A stretch of DNA of 64,000 bases from Haemophilus haemolyticus (GCF_001679045.1 NZ_LYCK01000014.1:1-64000); one strand, 5' to 3'; counted from the stretch's first letter, positions 18,803 through 30,456 are shown. The notes: a model not told the origin generated them from the sequence alone. Made by a program: numbers and translations.

Positions 18803-19948
18803 TCAATTAGGTTTCCATTCACCATTGAGCACGGTTGCTGTCACTTTATAATCTGACGTAAACACGGCTAAATTTGCGATTTTTCCTTTTTCTACCGAAC
18901 CTAAACGATCATCAACACCAATTGCTCGTGCAGGATAAAGGTTACTCATTCGAATTGCTTCAGCAAGTGGAATTTCAACAAACTCCACTGCATTCTTAAT
19001 GGATTCGATCATGGTAATTGATGCACCAGCAATCGTACCGTTTGCATCAAAACAGCGACCATCTCGGATATAAATAGTTTTACCTACAAAGGTGAATGTT
19101 TCCAATTCAGGTGGTGCACCTGCTGCAGCAAGAGAGTCAGTCACAATACAAAGTTTGTCACCTTTGATTTTTTTATCAATGCGAACATTGCCGTAATTGA
19201 TATGCACACCATCCACGATAATACCTGTGTAAACATCAGAATCTAGTACCGCACCTACTACGCCCATTGCACGTCCAGAACTAATTGGCGACATTGCATT
19301 ATGCAAGTGAGTCGCAAAAGTTGCGCCTTTGTGGAAGGCTGCTTTAGCGACTTCATAAGTCGCATTAGAATGGCCTACAGAGACAATAATGCCCGCTTTC
19401 ACAAAATCAGGCGTATAGTTAATAGTTGGGTTTTCTGCGGCAATGGTAATTTTTGTAATGACATCACCATTTTCACAGAGGAAATCCTTCATTTCAGGCG
19501 TAATTTCACGAATATATTCGGGACGGTGTACCCCTTTTTTCTCAACGCTGATAAACGGTCCTTCAATATGTAAACCAAGTGCTTGGTTTTTATGCTTGTT
19601 TAAATATTCACGCATAATTTTTACCGCACTTTTTATGTTTTCATCCGGTGCCGTAATAAAAGTAGGAAGGAAACTTGTACAACCTGATTTCAAGTTAGTT
19701 TCCTGCATAATTTCCAAGGTTTCAACGCTAGTTTGGTCGTTAAACATCACGCCACCACAGCCATTTAATTGAAGATCAATAAAACCTGCGGTTAAATTAT
19801 TACCTTGTAAATCAATGGCTTTGATACCTGTTTCTAATTCAGCTTGTGGAACTACCGCTTCAATAATTTCACCGTTAATAATTACAGCAAAATCACGTAA
19901 AACATCATATTTTGTGTAAATCACACAATTCGTTAATGCATATCTCAT
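18803..19948 (-). CDS. nagA: N-acetylglucosamine-6-phosphate deacetylase
   Basis: 381 aa. Amidohydrolase-fold metalloenzyme that removes acetate from GlcNAc-6-P, giving GlcN-6-P. Metal and active-site motifs are GFIDLQLNGCGG (about 55-66), GLHIEGPF with E129, VGHSNATY, HLHNAMS and IVTDSLAAAG carrying the catalytic Asp. Length matches E. coli NagA (382 aa). It follows nagB by 57 nt and is the last gene of the catabolic arm that starts at nanE. Confidence 0.95.
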   Translation of the reverse strand: MRYALTNCVIYTKYDVLRDFAVIINGEIIEAVVPQAELETGIKAIDLQGNNLTAGFIDLQLNGCGGVMFNDQTSVETLEIMQETNLKSGCTSFLPTFITAPDENIKSAVKIMREYLNKHKNQALGLHIEGPFISVEKKGVHRPEYIREITPEMKDFLCENGDVITKITIAAENPTINYTPDFVKAGIIVSVGHSNATYEVAKAAFHKGATFATHLHNAMSPISSGRAMGVVGAVLDSDVYTGIIVDGVHINYGNVRIDKKIKGDKLCIVTDSLAAAGAPPELETFTFVGKTIYIRDGRCFDANGTIAGASITMIESIKNAVEFVEIPLAEAIRMSNLYPARAIGVDDRLGSVEKGKIANLAVFTSDYKVTATVLNGEWKPN

Positions 19949-20005
19949 TTTTTGTCCTTAAATAAAATAATCAGAAAAATTACCTCTCTTTTGAGCGGTA
20001 GGTGC

Positions 20006-20809
20006 TTATAACACGCTATGAATGGCGCGCTGTTCTAATTCAGTAAAATATTTAACAGTTTTTACTTTCAATTCTTGTTGTGCAGGTTCATCACAAACTA
20101 ACACAAAATGGCGATGTAGCTGAAGTGCACTCACTGTCCACATATGGTTCACACCACCTTCTACAGCTGCTTGAACTGCAAGCGCCTTATGATGGCCTGT
20201 CGCAAGGATCATCACTTCTTCGGCATCTAATAATGTGCCTACGCCAATCGTCAAAGCATATTTAGGTACTTTATTTACATCATTATCAAAGAAACGTGAA
20301 TTTGCGATCAGTGTATCTTGAGTTAACGTTTTAATACGAGTGCGAGAGCTCAATGATGACGCTGGTTCATTAAAGGCGATATGACCATCATTACCGACTC
20401 CGCCCATAAATAAATTAATTTTTCCATAAGATTTAATTTTTTCTTCATAACGGCGACATTCCGCATCATGATCATCCGTGTTGCCATTAAGAATATTGAT
20501 ATTTTCTGGCTGGATATCGATATGATTGAAAAAATTGTTATACATAAAACTATGATAACTTTCAGGGTGTTCCTCTGGTAAACCCACATATTCGTCCATA
20601 TTGAATGTTACTACATGCTTAAAGCTCACCTCTCCCGCTTTACAAAGTGCGATTAATTCTTGGTAAGTTTTTAATGGCGTACCACCAGTTGGTAAACCTA
20701 TAACGAATGGATGTTCAGCCGTAGGATTAAAATGATTGATACGATCAACAATATGGCGTGCAGCCCAACGACTCACCTGTTGTTCGTTGTGTAGAGGGAT
20801 AAGACGCAT
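20006..20809 (-). CDS. nagB: glucosamine-6-phosphate deaminase
   Basis: 267 aa. Converts GlcN-6-P to fructose-6-P and ammonia, linking amino sugar use to glycolysis. Catalytic Asp is D72 in [10 protein letters not shown], and the second active-site block is [24 protein letters not shown] is also conserved. Length matches the family (266-270 aa). It lies 178 nt downstream of nanA, with a hairpin between them. It has a recognisable ribosome binding site (AGGAAGT). Confidence 0.95.
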   Translation of the reverse strand: MRLIPLHNEQQVSRWAARHIVDRINHFNPTAEHPFVIGLPTGGTPLKTYQELIALCKAGEVSFKHVVTFNMDEYVGLPEEHPESYHSFMYNNFFNHIDIQPENINILNGNTDDHDAECRRYEEKIKSYGKINLFMGGVGNDGHIAFNEPASSLSSRTRIKTLTQDTLIANSRFFDNDVNKVPKYALTIGVGTLLDAEEVMILATGHHKALAVQAAVEGGVNHMWTVSALQLHRHFVLVCDEPAQQELKVKTVKYFTELEQRAIHSVL

Positions 20810-20942
20810 ACTATACTTCCTTTATTTTCAATACCGTGGATAAACAAACCAACGGTTAAACATAATGGTTCCCCACTACGAAATAGAAAAACTGAGAAGC
20901 AGGAAACGAGAATTGCTACCCCAAGAGGGATAAATTATGAGT

Positions 20943-20969
20943 AACCTAGGGAAATCAATCCCCTAGGTT
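20943..20969. other. intercistronic hairpin between nanA and nagB
   Basis: The stem AACCTAGGG / CCCTAGGTT has a short loop and no T tract on either strand. It may slow transcription or stabilise mRNA ends between nanA and nagB; function is inferred only. Confidence 0.5.
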
Positions 20970-20987
20970 CTCACGATATTCCATTAA

Positions 20988-21866
20988 TTATAAAAATTTC
21001 GCTTTCAACTCTTTTGCTTTAGCAAGCTGAGCATCTGTTGCTTTTGCTTTCATTGGCTCACGGCAATAACCCGCATCCACACCTTCTAATTTAAGCAATT
21101 CTTTGATGGTTAAATATAAACCATTCGCTAAAATGCCTTCGATTAAATCGTTGGTTACGTGTTGAATTTCTAACGCTTCGGCTAATTTACCCGCTTTGGT
21201 TAATTCAAAAATTTGGCGAGCACGAACACCGTTTACGTTAAAAGTTGAACCAATTGCGCCATCCACACCAAGTGCGGCTGCAGGTAACATCATTTCATCG
21301 AAACCAGCCCAAATTAAGTGGTTTGGATAAGCTTTTTTCAAACGTTCTAATAAATAGAAGTCACCTGCTGTGAATTTTACCCCTAATACTTTCGGGTTTT
21401 TGTAAAGTTCACCAAATTGTTCAATTCCCATATTCACGCCAGTTAAGAACGGGATAGAATACACGATCATATTATTACCCGTTTCTGCAATAATGGTGTC
21501 GTAATAATGTTTGATTTCAGGGAAACTAAATTTATAGTAGAACGGAGTAACCGCAGATAAGCTATCGTAGCCTAATTCTGTTGCATATTTACCTAATTCA
21601 ACTGCTTCTTTTAAGTTTACGCTACCCACTTGAGCAATTAGCGCGATTTGATCTTTTGCTTCATCTTTTGCAATACGGAAGATTTCTTTTTTCTCTTCAG
21701 TTGAAAGCATAAAGTTTTCGCCTGTTGAACCACCTACATATAAACCATCAACTTTCATCTTGTCGATATTGTGGCGGATAATTTGACGTAAACCTTTTTC
21801 ATTAATTGTGCCATCTTCATTAAATGACACTAATAATGCACTAAAAATACCTTTTAAATCACGCAT
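20988..21866 (-). CDS. nanA: N-acetylneuraminate lyase
   Basis: 292 aa. Class I aldolase that splits Neu5Ac into ManNAc and pyruvate. The Schiff-base lysine is K164 in [12 protein letters not shown], the catalytic Tyr is at 136 in [11 protein letters not shown], and the carboxylate loop is [10 protein letters not shown] (45-54). Length fits E. coli NanA (297 aa). Only 10 nt separate it from the upstream siaR stop codon, so the two are co-transcribed. Confidence 0.96.
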   Translation of the reverse strand: MRDLKGIFSALLVSFNEDGTINEKGLRQIIRHNIDKMKVDGLYVGGSTGENFMLSTEEKKEIFRIAKDEAKDQIALIAQVGSVNLKEAVELGKYATELGYDSLSAVTPFYYKFSFPEIKHYYDTIIAETGNNMIVYSIPFLTGVNMGIEQFGELYKNPKVLGVKFTAGDFYLLERLKKAYPNHLIWAGFDEMMLPAAALGVDGAIGSTFNVNGVRARQIFELTKAGKLAEALEIQHVTNDLIEGILANGLYLTIKELLKLEGVDAGYCREPMKAKATDAQLAKAKELKAKFL

Positions 21867-21876
21867 AAGTTTTCTC

Positions 21877-22743
21877 CTATTTTATACGTTGTTCAAGAAT
21901 CACATTGAGGGTTTTTTGCTTGGTTTGAGCTGCAAGTTCTTCTTCGCCCTGCACTAACAAAGCATAAATTAAATCTAATACAAAAAGCTGTGCAATTTTG
22001 GTACCAATAGAGTCACCTTGTAGCTTCCCTTGTTTATTACCATTTACCAAAACATAATCAGCATATTCTGTAACGGGTGAACGCAAACTATGAGTTAATG
22101 CCACTGTCGTTGCACCATTTTGTTTAGCAATTTTGAGTGTATGTGCTGTTTCAGCGGAATAGCCAGAATGACTCAAACCAATTGCTACATCAGAAGACGT
22201 AAGTAATGCCGCCTGCATATACATAAAATGATTATTGCCTGTTGCATCCACTTGGAAACCGATGCGCATCAATTTATTTTTCGCATCTTCAGCTGTCACG
22301 CCAGATGATCCCACGCCAAATAAAAAGATACGACGTGCTTTTTTAATGGCTTTAACGACTTGTTCAAGCTGTTTCAAATCTAATAAATTAACCGTTTCTT
22401 CCATTACATTAGAAACTGCCGCTTGCAACTTTTGTGCAATCGTTAAAGAATCATCGCTCGGCATAATTTCTGTTTCGAGCACAGTTTCATCATTGTTATC
22501 TTTCGTGGCAAGCTCAATGGAGAGTTCTAATTTAAAATCGCTGAAACCTTTAAAACCAATGGTTCGACAAAAACGGACGAGTGTCGCTTCTCCAACTTCC
22601 AAATGTTTAGCGATTTCTGAAAGGGGGCACTGAGACACCAAATCAGGCGAACGCAAAATCGTATCAGCAATTTTTTTCTCTGATTTGGTTAGACTATGGT
22701 AAAGCGAACTAATAGTGTTTAACACATTTCCGGATTTAGCCAT
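21877..22743 (-). CDS. siaR: RpiR-family sialic acid regulator SiaR (NanR)
   Basis: 288 aa from the ATG at 22743, which has AAAGGAA upstream; an in-frame ATG at 22776 lies further inside nanK and lacks a better site. The N-terminal HTH_6 domain includes [24 protein letters not shown]. The C-terminal SIS sugar-phosphate domain includes [19 protein letters not shown] and [13 protein letters not shown]. In H. influenzae this protein, with CRP, controls both arms of the sialic acid locus and responds to glucosamine-6-phosphate. The start overlaps the nanK stop by eight bases, indicating coupled translation. Confidence 0.94.
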   Translation of the reverse strand: MAKSGNVLNTISSLYHSLTKSEKKIADTILRSPDLVSQCPLSEIAKHLEVGEATLVRFCRTIGFKGFSDFKLELSIELATKDNNDETVLETEIMPSDDSLTIAQKLQAAVSNVMEETVNLLDLKQLEQVVKAIKKARRIFLFGVGSSGVTAEDAKNKLMRIGFQVDATGNNHFMYMQAALLTSSDVAIGLSHSGYSAETAHTLKIAKQNGATTVALTHSLRSPVTEYADYVLVNGNKQGKLQGDSIGTKIAQLFVLDLIYALLVQGEEELAAQTKQKTLNVILEQRIK

Positions 22744-23638
22744 AAATTGTTCCTTTTGGTTTATCAAGCAGAACATCTTTCACCCAATAAGCTGCGCCGA
22801 CTAATCCTGCATCTTGACCAAATTTAGCAGATTCAATATCACAGCTATATACAGCAGGCATAGCCTGTAAGAAACGTTTGACTAATGGTAAATAACCTTC
22901 AGCCAACCCGACACTACCACCTATAACAACTTTTTGAACATCCAATCCAATCACTAAATCCGCTACTAAATTCGCAATGGCTTGGGCTGAACGTTCTATA
23001 AGTGCGGTAGCTTTTTCATCATTTTTTCTAAAACGTTCAAAAACTTCTCTTGGCTCACAAGGATCATCCCATTGGGAAGATACCGCTTCAATAGCACGAC
23101 CCGCAGCAACGGCTTCTACACACCCACGGCGACCACAACCACACATTGGGCCATTTGGATCCGCTAATGTATGCCCGATATGTCCCGCGATTCCCTTTGG
23201 ACCAGTTTGTAATTGTTGGTTTAATATGACACCGCCACCCACGCCAGTTGAAACAGTAATAAAAACAAAGTTTGATACTTTTTCTGAATCTTGGAGTTGG
23301 TATTCCGCATAAGTTGCGGCTTGTGCATCATTTAATAAGCCAATTGGTTTATCCGTGTGTTTAGCAATACTTTCTTTTAGTGGAAATTGATTCAAACCAC
23401 CTAAATTTTTAGGATTAAGTGCGGTTAAAACACCGTCATTTATAATACCGGTTGAAGCCACCGCCACATAATCAAATTGACCCGCATAATGAGTAAGAAG
23501 TTGTTCCAATGCTTGATGCATTCCTTCTACCACATTTTCACGCGGCGTATGAATTTGTTGGCGTTGTTCAACTTCGCCATTTTTTACGATAGCCGCCGCG
23601 ATTTTTGTACCGCCAATGTCTAGAGCTAAACAACGCAT
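22736..23638 (-). CDS. nanK: N-acetylmannosamine kinase
   Basis: 300 aa. ROK-family sugar kinase phosphorylating ManNAc to ManNAc-6-P. The ATP-binding motif DIGGTKIAAAIV is at the N terminus. The GHIGHT sequence and the zinc knuckle CGCGRRGCVE follow the ROK pattern. Length is slightly above E. coli NanK (291 aa). Located between nanE and siaR in the divergent catabolic operon. Confidence 0.94.
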   Translation of the reverse strand: MRCLALDIGGTKIAAAIVKNGEVEQRQQIHTPRENVVEGMHQALEQLLTHYAGQFDYVAVASTGIINDGVLTALNPKNLGGLNQFPLKESIAKHTDKPIGLLNDAQAATYAEYQLQDSEKVSNFVFITVSTGVGGGVILNQQLQTGPKGIAGHIGHTLADPNGPMCGCGRRGCVEAVAAGRAIEAVSSQWDDPCEPREVFERFRKNDEKATALIERSAQAIANLVADLVIGLDVQKVVIGGSVGLAEGYLPLVKRFLQAMPAVYSCDIESAKFGQDAGLVGAAYWVKDVLLDKPKGTIYG

Positions 23639-23682
23639 AACTTATCCTTATAGTATGAAGTATTTTCTCACACGTCTTACGA

Positions 23683-24369
23683 CTATCTTGCAGATTTCAC
23701 AGAATTAGCAAACCAACTCACGATATGCTCAAGGCGAGTTAATGCTGAACCAACGGTTACGCAATCTGCGCCAATTTCAATCGCCACTTTTGCCAATTCA
23801 GGCGTGTTATAGCGACCTTCTGCCATCACAAAACAGCCCGCGGCTTTTAAATCTTTCACTAATTGATAATCAGGTTCTTCGGGAACTGGACCACCTGTAT
23901 AACCAGACATTGTGCTGCCCACAATATCAAAACCGAGTTTTTGACAATACAAGCCTTCTTCTAAATTAGAACAATCTGCCATAGCCAAGCAGCCCATTTC
24001 ATGGATTTTTTTCACCGCACTTTCAATATCAACTGGACGAGGGCGGCTAGTGCCATCTACCGCAATAATATCTGCCCCAGCATTGGCAAGATCTTCAATA
24101 TCTTGCAGAAATGGCGTAATACGAATCGGACTATCAGGTAAGTCGCGTTTTACAATACCAATAATTGGAATGTTTACAAAAGGACGTGTCGCTTTAAGGT
24201 TATCTACACCTTCAATACGTAAACCTGATGCGCCACCAGCAACGGAAGCTTGGGCCATAGCAGAAACAATTTCAGGTTTATCCATTGGGCCATCATCAAC
24301 AGGTTGGCAAGAAGCAATGAGACCATATTGAATTTGAGAAAGCACATCTTGATGAGATAATTTCGACAT
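23683..24369 (-). CDS. nanE: N-acetylmannosamine-6-phosphate 2-epimerase
   Basis: 228 aa from the ATG at 24369, which is preceded by AGGAG; the in-frame ATG at 24441 has no such site. TIM-barrel enzyme converting ManNAc-6-P to GlcNAc-6-P. It carries the conserved IGIVKRDLPDSPIRITP (Lys near the phosphate site), AVDGTSRPRP, and AEGRYNTPELAKVAIEIGADCVTVGSALTR. First gene of the nanE-nanK-siaR-nanA-nagB-nagA operon, divergent from siaP across a 364-bp control region. Confidence 0.95.
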   Translation of the reverse strand: MSKLSHQDVLSQIQYGLIASCQPVDDGPMDKPEIVSAMAQASVAGGASGLRIEGVDNLKATRPFVNIPIIGIVKRDLPDSPIRITPFLQDIEDLANAGADIIAVDGTSRPRPVDIESAVKKIHEMGCLAMADCSNLEEGLYCQKLGFDIVGSTMSGYTGGPVPEEPDYQLVKDLKAAGCFVMAEGRYNTPELAKVAIEIGADCVTVGSALTRLEHIVSWFANSVKSAR

Positions 24370-24554
24370 AATATCACTCCTAAATATATTGAGGCCGATA
24401 ATGCTCAAATGCTTTATTACAAGCCATCTAGGCTTTAGCATTATTTAGACTCAACCATCCTCAAAAATATAACTGAGCCTGCATTTTCGTCAGTGCTCAG
24501 CATTATATAAAAACATAACTCCATTTTAAAAGTTTTTTTGAAGTATTTTTTTGC

Positions 24555-24576
24555 AAATGTGATCTACCTCTCAATT
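24555..24576. promoter_or_regulatory. CRP binding site of the sialic acid locus
   Basis: Core TGTGA-N6-TCTCA at 24558-24573, one mismatch from the CRP-N consensus, flanked by AAA on the left and ATT on the right. H. influenzae siaP/nanE expression is known to depend on CRP and cAMP. Confidence 0.75.
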
Positions 24577-24594
24577 TTGAAATAAAACTTCAAA
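24576..24594. promoter_or_regulatory. candidate SiaR operator
   Basis: Inverted repeat TTTGAA-N7-TTCAAA abutting the CRP site. RpiR-type regulators bind such dyads, and the published SiaR site lies in this same intergenic region. The exact boundaries are my inference. Confidence 0.5.
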
Positions 24595-24712
24595 GATCAG
24601 TTCAAAAAGTATTTTTTTACTTTAGAATAGAGCCCGAGTAGTTTTTTTTTGATGTCTAAAACATCAAGCATTCACTTTCAATCCAAGCCAATTATGGCTT
24701 ATATCAACATAG

Positions 24713-25717
<1,005 letters not shown>

Positions 25718-25727
25718 TCTCTATCAC

Positions 25728-25753
25728 GTGCGCCAGCAATTTGGTTGGCGCAC
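25728..25753 (+). other. siaP-siaT intercistronic hairpin
   Basis: Stem GTGCGCCA / TGGCGCAC with a loop of about 10 nt, just after the siaP stop and followed by only a weak T-rich stretch. Such a structure commonly lets the binding protein gene be expressed above the membrane component gene, by partial termination or 3'-end protection (inference). Confidence 0.6.
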
Positions 25754-25788
25754 TCATTTTCGTTCTCCACAATCTCCCGGAGTGAAGT

Positions 25789-27639
25789 ATGAAATTTTTT
25801 AACAAACTTGAAGAATGGATTGGCGGCGCGCTATTCCTTGTCATCTTCGGTATTCTTGTTGCTCAAATCCTATTCCGCCAAGCTTTCCACTCGCCGTTAA
25901 TTTGGAGTGAAGAACTCGCTAAGCTATTGTTTGTATATGTAGGTATGCTCGGTATTAGTGTTGCTATCCGCAAACAAGAACACGTTTACATCGACTTCTT
26001 AACCAATTTAATGCCTGCTTCTATCAAAAAAGTAACAAACTCTTTTGTGCAATTGATGATTTTCCTTGGCATTATTTTCTTTATCCATTTTGGTATTAAA
26101 ACATTCCTTGGTGCAGATTTCCCTATTGACGCATTAGGTGGAATTTCAGAGAAATGGATTTATGCTTCTCTGCCGATCATTTCTATCCTAATGTTAGTGC
26201 GCTTCTTCCAAGCACAAGCAGACAATTTTAAAGAAGATAAAAGCTATTTACCGGCGACATTCTTCATTGTAAGTGCGGTCATTTTATTAGGCATTTTATT
26301 TACGTTCCCTGAGTGGTACAAAGTATTACGCATTACAGAATATGTGAAATTTGGGTCTAACTCCGTATACGTTGCCCTAATATTCTGGCTAGTTATTATG
26401 TTCCTGGGCGTGCCGGTAGGTTGGTCATTGTTTATCACTACATTGCTTTATTTCTCAATGACCAGATGGAACGTAGTAAACGCAGCAGCTGAAAAACTGA
26501 CCATGAGTTTAGATAGTTTCTCATTACTTGCTGTGCCGTTTTATATCCTAACGGGTATTTTAATGAATACTGGCGGTATCACAGAACGTATCTTTAATTT
26601 CGCAAAAGCCTTACTCGGTCACTACACTGGTGGTATGGGTCATGTAAATATTGGTGCAAGTTTATTGTTCTCAGGGATGTCAGGTTCTGCACTTGCTGAT
26701 GCGGGTGGCTTAGGTCAGTTAGAAATCAAGGCTATGCGCGATGCAGGTTATGATGATGATATTTGTGGTGGTATCACTGCAGCATCTTGTATCATCGGTC
26801 CATTAGTTCCACCAAGTATCGCCATGATTATTTACGGTGTAATCGCCAACGAATCCATTGCGAAACTCTTCGTTGCAGGTTTTGTACCAGGCATACTTGT
26901 AACAATTGCTTTGATGATCATGAACTACTACGTATCCAAAAAACGTGGTTATCCAAGAACACCAAAAGCAACTCGTGAAGAACTTTGCACATCATTCAAA
27001 AAAGCGTTCTGGGCAATTTTAACCCCATTACTCATCATCGGTGGTATCTTCTCTGGCTTATTTAGCCCAACAGAATCTGCCGTTGTTGCTGCGACTTATT
27101 CCGTAATCATTGGTAAATTCGTTTATAAAGAATTAACCATGAAAATGCTCTTTAATAGCTGCGTTGAAGCAATGGCAATTACTGGTGTGGTTGCATTAAT
27201 GATTATGACTGTGACCTTCTTCGGAGATATGATCGCGCGTGAACAAGTTGCAATGCGTATTGCAGATGTATTCGTTGCCGTAGCTGATTCTCCACTTATG
27301 GTATTAGTCATGATCAATGCACTCTTGCTCTTCTTGGGTATGTTCATTGATGCATTAGCATTGCAATTCTTAGTGTTACCAATGTTAATTCCAATCGCAA
27401 TGCAATTTAATATCGACTTAGTATTCTTCGGTGTAATGACTACCTTGAATATGATGATCGGTATCTTAACACCGCCAATGGGTATGGCTCTCTTTGTGGT
27501 GGCGCGTGTGGGTAATATGTCAGTATCCACTGTGACTAAAGGGGTATTGCCGTTCTTAATACCGATATTCTTAACATTAGTATTAATTACGATTTTCCCA
27601 CAAATCATTACTTTTGTACCAAATCTATTGATGTCTTAA
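25789..27639 (+). CDS. siaT: sialic acid TRAP transporter fused membrane protein SiaT (SiaQM)
   Basis: 616 aa inner membrane protein fusing the small DctQ-type subunit (four TM helices, about residues 1-165) to the large DctM-type subunit (about 190-616). Na+-driven Neu5Ac import in concert with Sia[21 protein letters not shown] and [17 protein letters not shown] mark the Q domain; [17 protein letters not shown] and [16 protein letters not shown] mark the M domain. Fused organisation and length match H. influenzae SiaT. The ATG is preceded by GGAGTGA. Confidence 0.96.
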   Translation: MKFFNKLEEWIGGALFLVIFGILVAQILFRQAFHSPLIWSEELAKLLFVYVGMLGISVAIRKQEHVYIDFLTNLMPASIKKVTNSFVQLMIFLGIIFFIHFGIKTFLGADFPIDALGGISEKWIYASLPIISILMLVRFFQAQADNFKEDKSYLPATFFIVSAVILLGILFTFPEWYKVLRITEYVKFGSNSVYVALIFWLVIMFLGVPVGWSLFITTLLYFSMTRWNVVNAAAEKLTMSLDSFSLLAVPFYILTGILMNTGGITERIFNFAKALLGHYTGGMGHVNIGASLLFSGMSGSALADAGGLGQLEIKAMRDAGYDDDICGGITAASCIIGPLVPPSIAMIIYGVIANESIAKLFVAGFVPGILVTIALMIMNYYVSKKRGYPRTPKATREELCTSFKKAFWAILTPLLIIGGIFSGLFSPTESAVVAATYSVIIGKFVYKELTMKMLFNSCVEAMAITGVVALMIMTVTFFGDMIAREQVAMRIADVFVAVADSPLMVLVMINALLLFLGMFIDALALQFLVLPMLIPIAMQFNIDLVFFGVMTTLNMMIGILTPPMGMALFVVARVGNMSVSTVTKGVLPFLIPIFLTLVLITIFPQIITFVPNLLMS

Positions 27640-27644
27640 CACTA

Positions 27645-27691
27645 AAGTGCGGTTAAAAAAAGTAAGGCTTTTATAACCGCACTTTTTTTAT
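27645..27691 (+). terminator. terminator after siaT built from inverted USS
   Basis: AAGTGCGGTTA (27645-27655) pairs with TAACCGCACTT (27674-27684), followed by a long T run. Two uptake sequences in opposite orientation form the stem. Confidence 0.8.
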
Positions 27692-27762
27692 AAAATAAAT
27701 CCTATTCAATGCGGTTTTATGAATAGCAAACCATAAACATAACTTAATAAATGAGGTTTATT

Positions 27763-28890
27763 ATGAAATTGACAAAAACAGCATTATGCGCCGCACTTTT
27801 TACAACTGTTGCATTTTCAGCTAACGCACAAGCCTATCCAGATTTACCAGTAGGCATCAAAAGCGGAACTGGCGCACTCATCGGCGATACCGTATATGTA
27901 GGCTTAGGTTCAGGTGGCAATAAATTCTATTCTTTAGACTTAAAAGATCCTGCTGCACAATGGAAAGAAATTGCAGCATTCCCTGGTGGTGAACGTAATC
28001 AACCTGTTGCAGCAGCCGTAGATGGAAAACTTTATGTATTCGGTGGTTTGCAAAAAAATGAAAAGGGCGAACTCCAACTTGTTAATGATGCTTACAGCTA
28101 CAACCCAGCTGATAATACTTGGGTGAAACTTCCTACTCGCTCTCCGCGTGGTTTAGTCGGTTCAAGCAGCGCATCTCACGGTGATAAAGTTTATATTTTA
28201 GGTGGTTCTAACCTCTCTATATTTAATGGTTTCTTCCAAGACACCGTGGCAGCAGGTGAAGATAAAGCGAAAAAAGATGAAATCGCAGCAGCTTATTTCG
28301 ATCAACGTCCAGAAGATTATTTCTTCACAACAGAATTATTGAGCTATGAACCATCAACCAATAAATGGCGCAATGAAGGTCGTATTCCATTTTCTGGTCG
28401 TGCTGGTGCGGCATTCACTATCCAAGGCAATGACTTAGTGGTTGTTAATGGTGAAGTGAAACCGGGACTTCGTACCGCAGAAACGCATCAAGGTAAATTC
28501 ACTGCTAAAGGTGTGCAATGGAAAAACTTACCTGACTTACCTGCGCCAAAAGGTAAATCACAAGATGGTTTAGCTGGTGCACTCGCAGGCTATAGTCATG
28601 GCCATTATTTAGTCACGGGTGGAGCAAACTTCCCTGGTTCAATTAAACAATTCAAAGAAGGCAAACTTCATGCGCATAAAGGTTTAACCAAAACATGGCA
28701 TAATGAAGTTTATACTTTAAATAATGGTAAATGGAGTATCGTTGGTGAATTACCAATGAATATTGGCTATGGTTTCTCTGTGTCTTACAACAATAAAGTA
28801 TTGCTCATCGGTGGTGAAACTGACGGTGGTAAAGCATTAACCAGCGTCAAAGCCATTAGCTACGATGGTAAAAAATTGACCGTTGAATAA
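27763..28890 (+). CDS. nanM: N-acetylneuraminate epimerase (mutarotase) NanM
   Basis: 375 aa from the ATG at 27763, six bases after GAGG; the in-frame ATG at 27751 overlaps that site. Periplasmic six-bladed Kelch beta-propeller that speeds conversion of alpha- to beta-Neu5Ac before uptake. The signal peptide ends near ANAQA. Kelch blades show as repeated GG motifs followed by W or Y ([49 protein letters not shown]). It follows siaT beyond a terminator and has its own start region. Confidence 0.94.
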   Translation: MKLTKTALCAALFTTVAFSANAQAYPDLPVGIKSGTGALIGDTVYVGLGSGGNKFYSLDLKDPAAQWKEIAAFPGGERNQPVAAAVDGKLYVFGGLQKNEKGELQLVNDAYSYNPADNTWVKLPTRSPRGLVGSSSASHGDKVYILGGSNLSIFNGFFQDTVAAGEDKAKKDEIAAAYFDQRPEDYFFTTELLSYEPSTNKWRNEGRIPFSGRAGAAFTIQGNDLVVVNGEVKPGLRTAETHQGKFTAKGVQWKNLPDLPAPKGKSQDGLAGALAGYSHGHYLVTGGANFPGSIKQFKEGKLHAHKGLTKTWHNEVYTLNNGKWSIVGELPMNIGYGFSVSYNNKVLLIGGETDGGKALTSVKAISYDGKKLTVE

Positions 28891-28910
28891 TTTGGCATAG
28901 AATAATGTAT

Positions 28911-28943
28911 AAGGCTTGAGGCAAAGAATGGGCTCAAGCCTTT
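28911..28943 (+). terminator. terminator after nanM
   Basis: AAGGCTTGAG pairs with CTCAAGCCTT across a loop of 13 nt; the T tail (TTTTGATTT) is moderate. It lies 20 nt past nanM and 36 nt before the PTS gene. Confidence 0.65.
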
Positions 28944-28978
28944 TGATTTCATCAAAATATAAAAATTAAGGAGATTAT

Positions 28979-30439
28979 ATGAGTGTACTTAGTTACGCAC
29001 AAAAAATCGGTCAAGCCTTAATGGTGCCTGTGGCAGCCTTACCTGCTGCGGCATTATTAATGGGTATTGGCTATTGGATAGACCCAGATGGTTGGGGGGC
29101 AAACAGTCAATTAGCGGCATTATTAATTAAATCTGGTGCAGCAATTATTGACAACATGGGCTTACTCTTCGCTGTGGGCGTCGCGTTTGGGCTTGCAAAA
29201 GACAAACACGGTTCCGCCGCACTTTCAGGTCTTGTTGGTTTCTACGTAGTGACCACCCTACTTTCCCCTGCTGGTGTAGCACAATTACAACACATTGATA
29301 TTAGTGAAGTGCCTGCAGCATTCAAAAAAATCAATAACCAATTTATCGGGATTTTAATTGGTGTGATTTCAGCTGAACTTTACAACCGTTTCTATCAAGT
29401 TGAATTACCAAAAGCGCTTTCGTTCTTTAGCGGAAAACGCCTCGTCCCAATTTTGGTTTCTTTCGTGATGATCGCCGTATCATTTGCCTTACTCTATATT
29501 TGGCCGCATATTTTTAACGCGCTCGTTTCATTTGGTGAATCCATCAAAGATTTAGGTGCAGTCGGTGCGGGGATCTACGGTTTCTTCAACCGCTTATTAA
29601 TTCCTGTTGGCTTACACCATGCCTTGAACTCTGTATTCTGGTTTGACGTAGCGGGTATCAACGATATTCCAAACTTCTTGGGCGGTGCTAAATCCATTGC
29701 TGAAGGCACTGCAACTGTGGGGGTCACTGGTATGTATCAAGCTGGTTTCTTCCCAGTGATGATGTTTGGTTTACCGGGTGCTGCTCTTGCTATTTATCAC
29801 TGCGCAAAACCAAATCAAAAAGTACAAGTGGCCTCAATTATGCTTGCGGGTGCATTAGCCTCTTTCTTTACAGGGATCACTGAACCGCTTGAATTCTCAT
29901 TCATGTTCGTTGCGCCTGTACTTTATGTATTGCATGCGTTATTAACAGGTATCTCTGTATTCATTGCAGCCACAATGCACTGGATTGCAGGCTTCGGCTT
30001 TAGTGCTGGTTTAGTGGATATGGTACTTTCTAGCCGCAACCCACTTGCCGTTAGCTGGTATATGTTACTTGTACAAGGTATTGTATTCTTTGCTATCTAT
30101 TATTTTGTGTTCCGTTTTGCAATTAATGCCTTTAATCTCAAAACGCTAGGACGTGAAGATAAAGCAGAAACAGCTGCCCCAACACAAAGCAACCAATCTC
30201 GCGAAGAAAGAGCGGTGAAATTTATTGCGGCTTTAGGTGGTTCAGAAAACTTCAAAACTGTGGATGCTTGTATCACTCGTTTACGCTTAACTTTAGTTGA
30301 TCATCACAATATTAATGAAGATCAACTTAAAGCACTTGGTTCAAAAGGCAATGTAAAATTAGGTAATGATGGATTACAAGTCATTTTAGGGCCTGAGGCT
30401 GAACTTGTGGCAGAAGCGATTAAAGCAAAATTAAAATAA
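28979..30439 (+). CDS. nagE: PTS EIICB component, N-acetylglucosamine (NagE) type
   Basis: 486 aa. Inner membrane sugar permease that phosphorylates its substrate during import. The EIIC domain (about residues 1-385) has the glucose-family GITEPLEFSFMF motif and NRLLIPVGLHHALN. A linker resembling E. coli NagE (NLKTLGREDK) leads to the EIIB domain with the phosphocysteine C431 in VDACITRLRL. E. coli NagE has a third, EIIA domain; here the protein stops after EIIB, so it would need a separate EIIA (Crr). GlcNAc is inferred from similarity and from nearby nagA/nagB. AAGGAGA precedes the ATG. Probably absent from H. influenzae Rd. Confidence 0.88.
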   Translation: MSVLSYAQKIGQALMVPVAALPAAALLMGIGYWIDPDGWGANSQLAALLIKSGAAIIDNMGLLFAVGVAFGLAKDKHGSAALSGLVGFYVVTTLLSPAGVAQLQHIDISEVPAAFKKINNQFIGILIGVISAELYNRFYQVELPKALSFFSGKRLVPILVSFVMIAVSFALLYIWPHIFNALVSFGESIKDLGAVGAGIYGFFNRLLIPVGLHHALNSVFWFDVAGINDIPNFLGGAKSIAEGTATVGVTGMYQAGFFPVMMFGLPGAALAIYHCAKPNQKVQVASIMLAGALASFFTGITEPLEFSFMFVAPVLYVLHALLTGISVFIAATMHWIAGFGFSAGLVDMVLSSRNPLAVSWYMLLVQGIVFFAIYYFVFRFAINAFNLKTLGREDKAETAAPTQSNQSREERAVKFIAALGGSENFKTVDACITRLRLTLVDHHNINEDQLKALGSKGNVKLGNDGLQVILGPEAELVAEAIKAKLK

Positions 30440-30456
30440 ATTTTGACCGCACTTTA

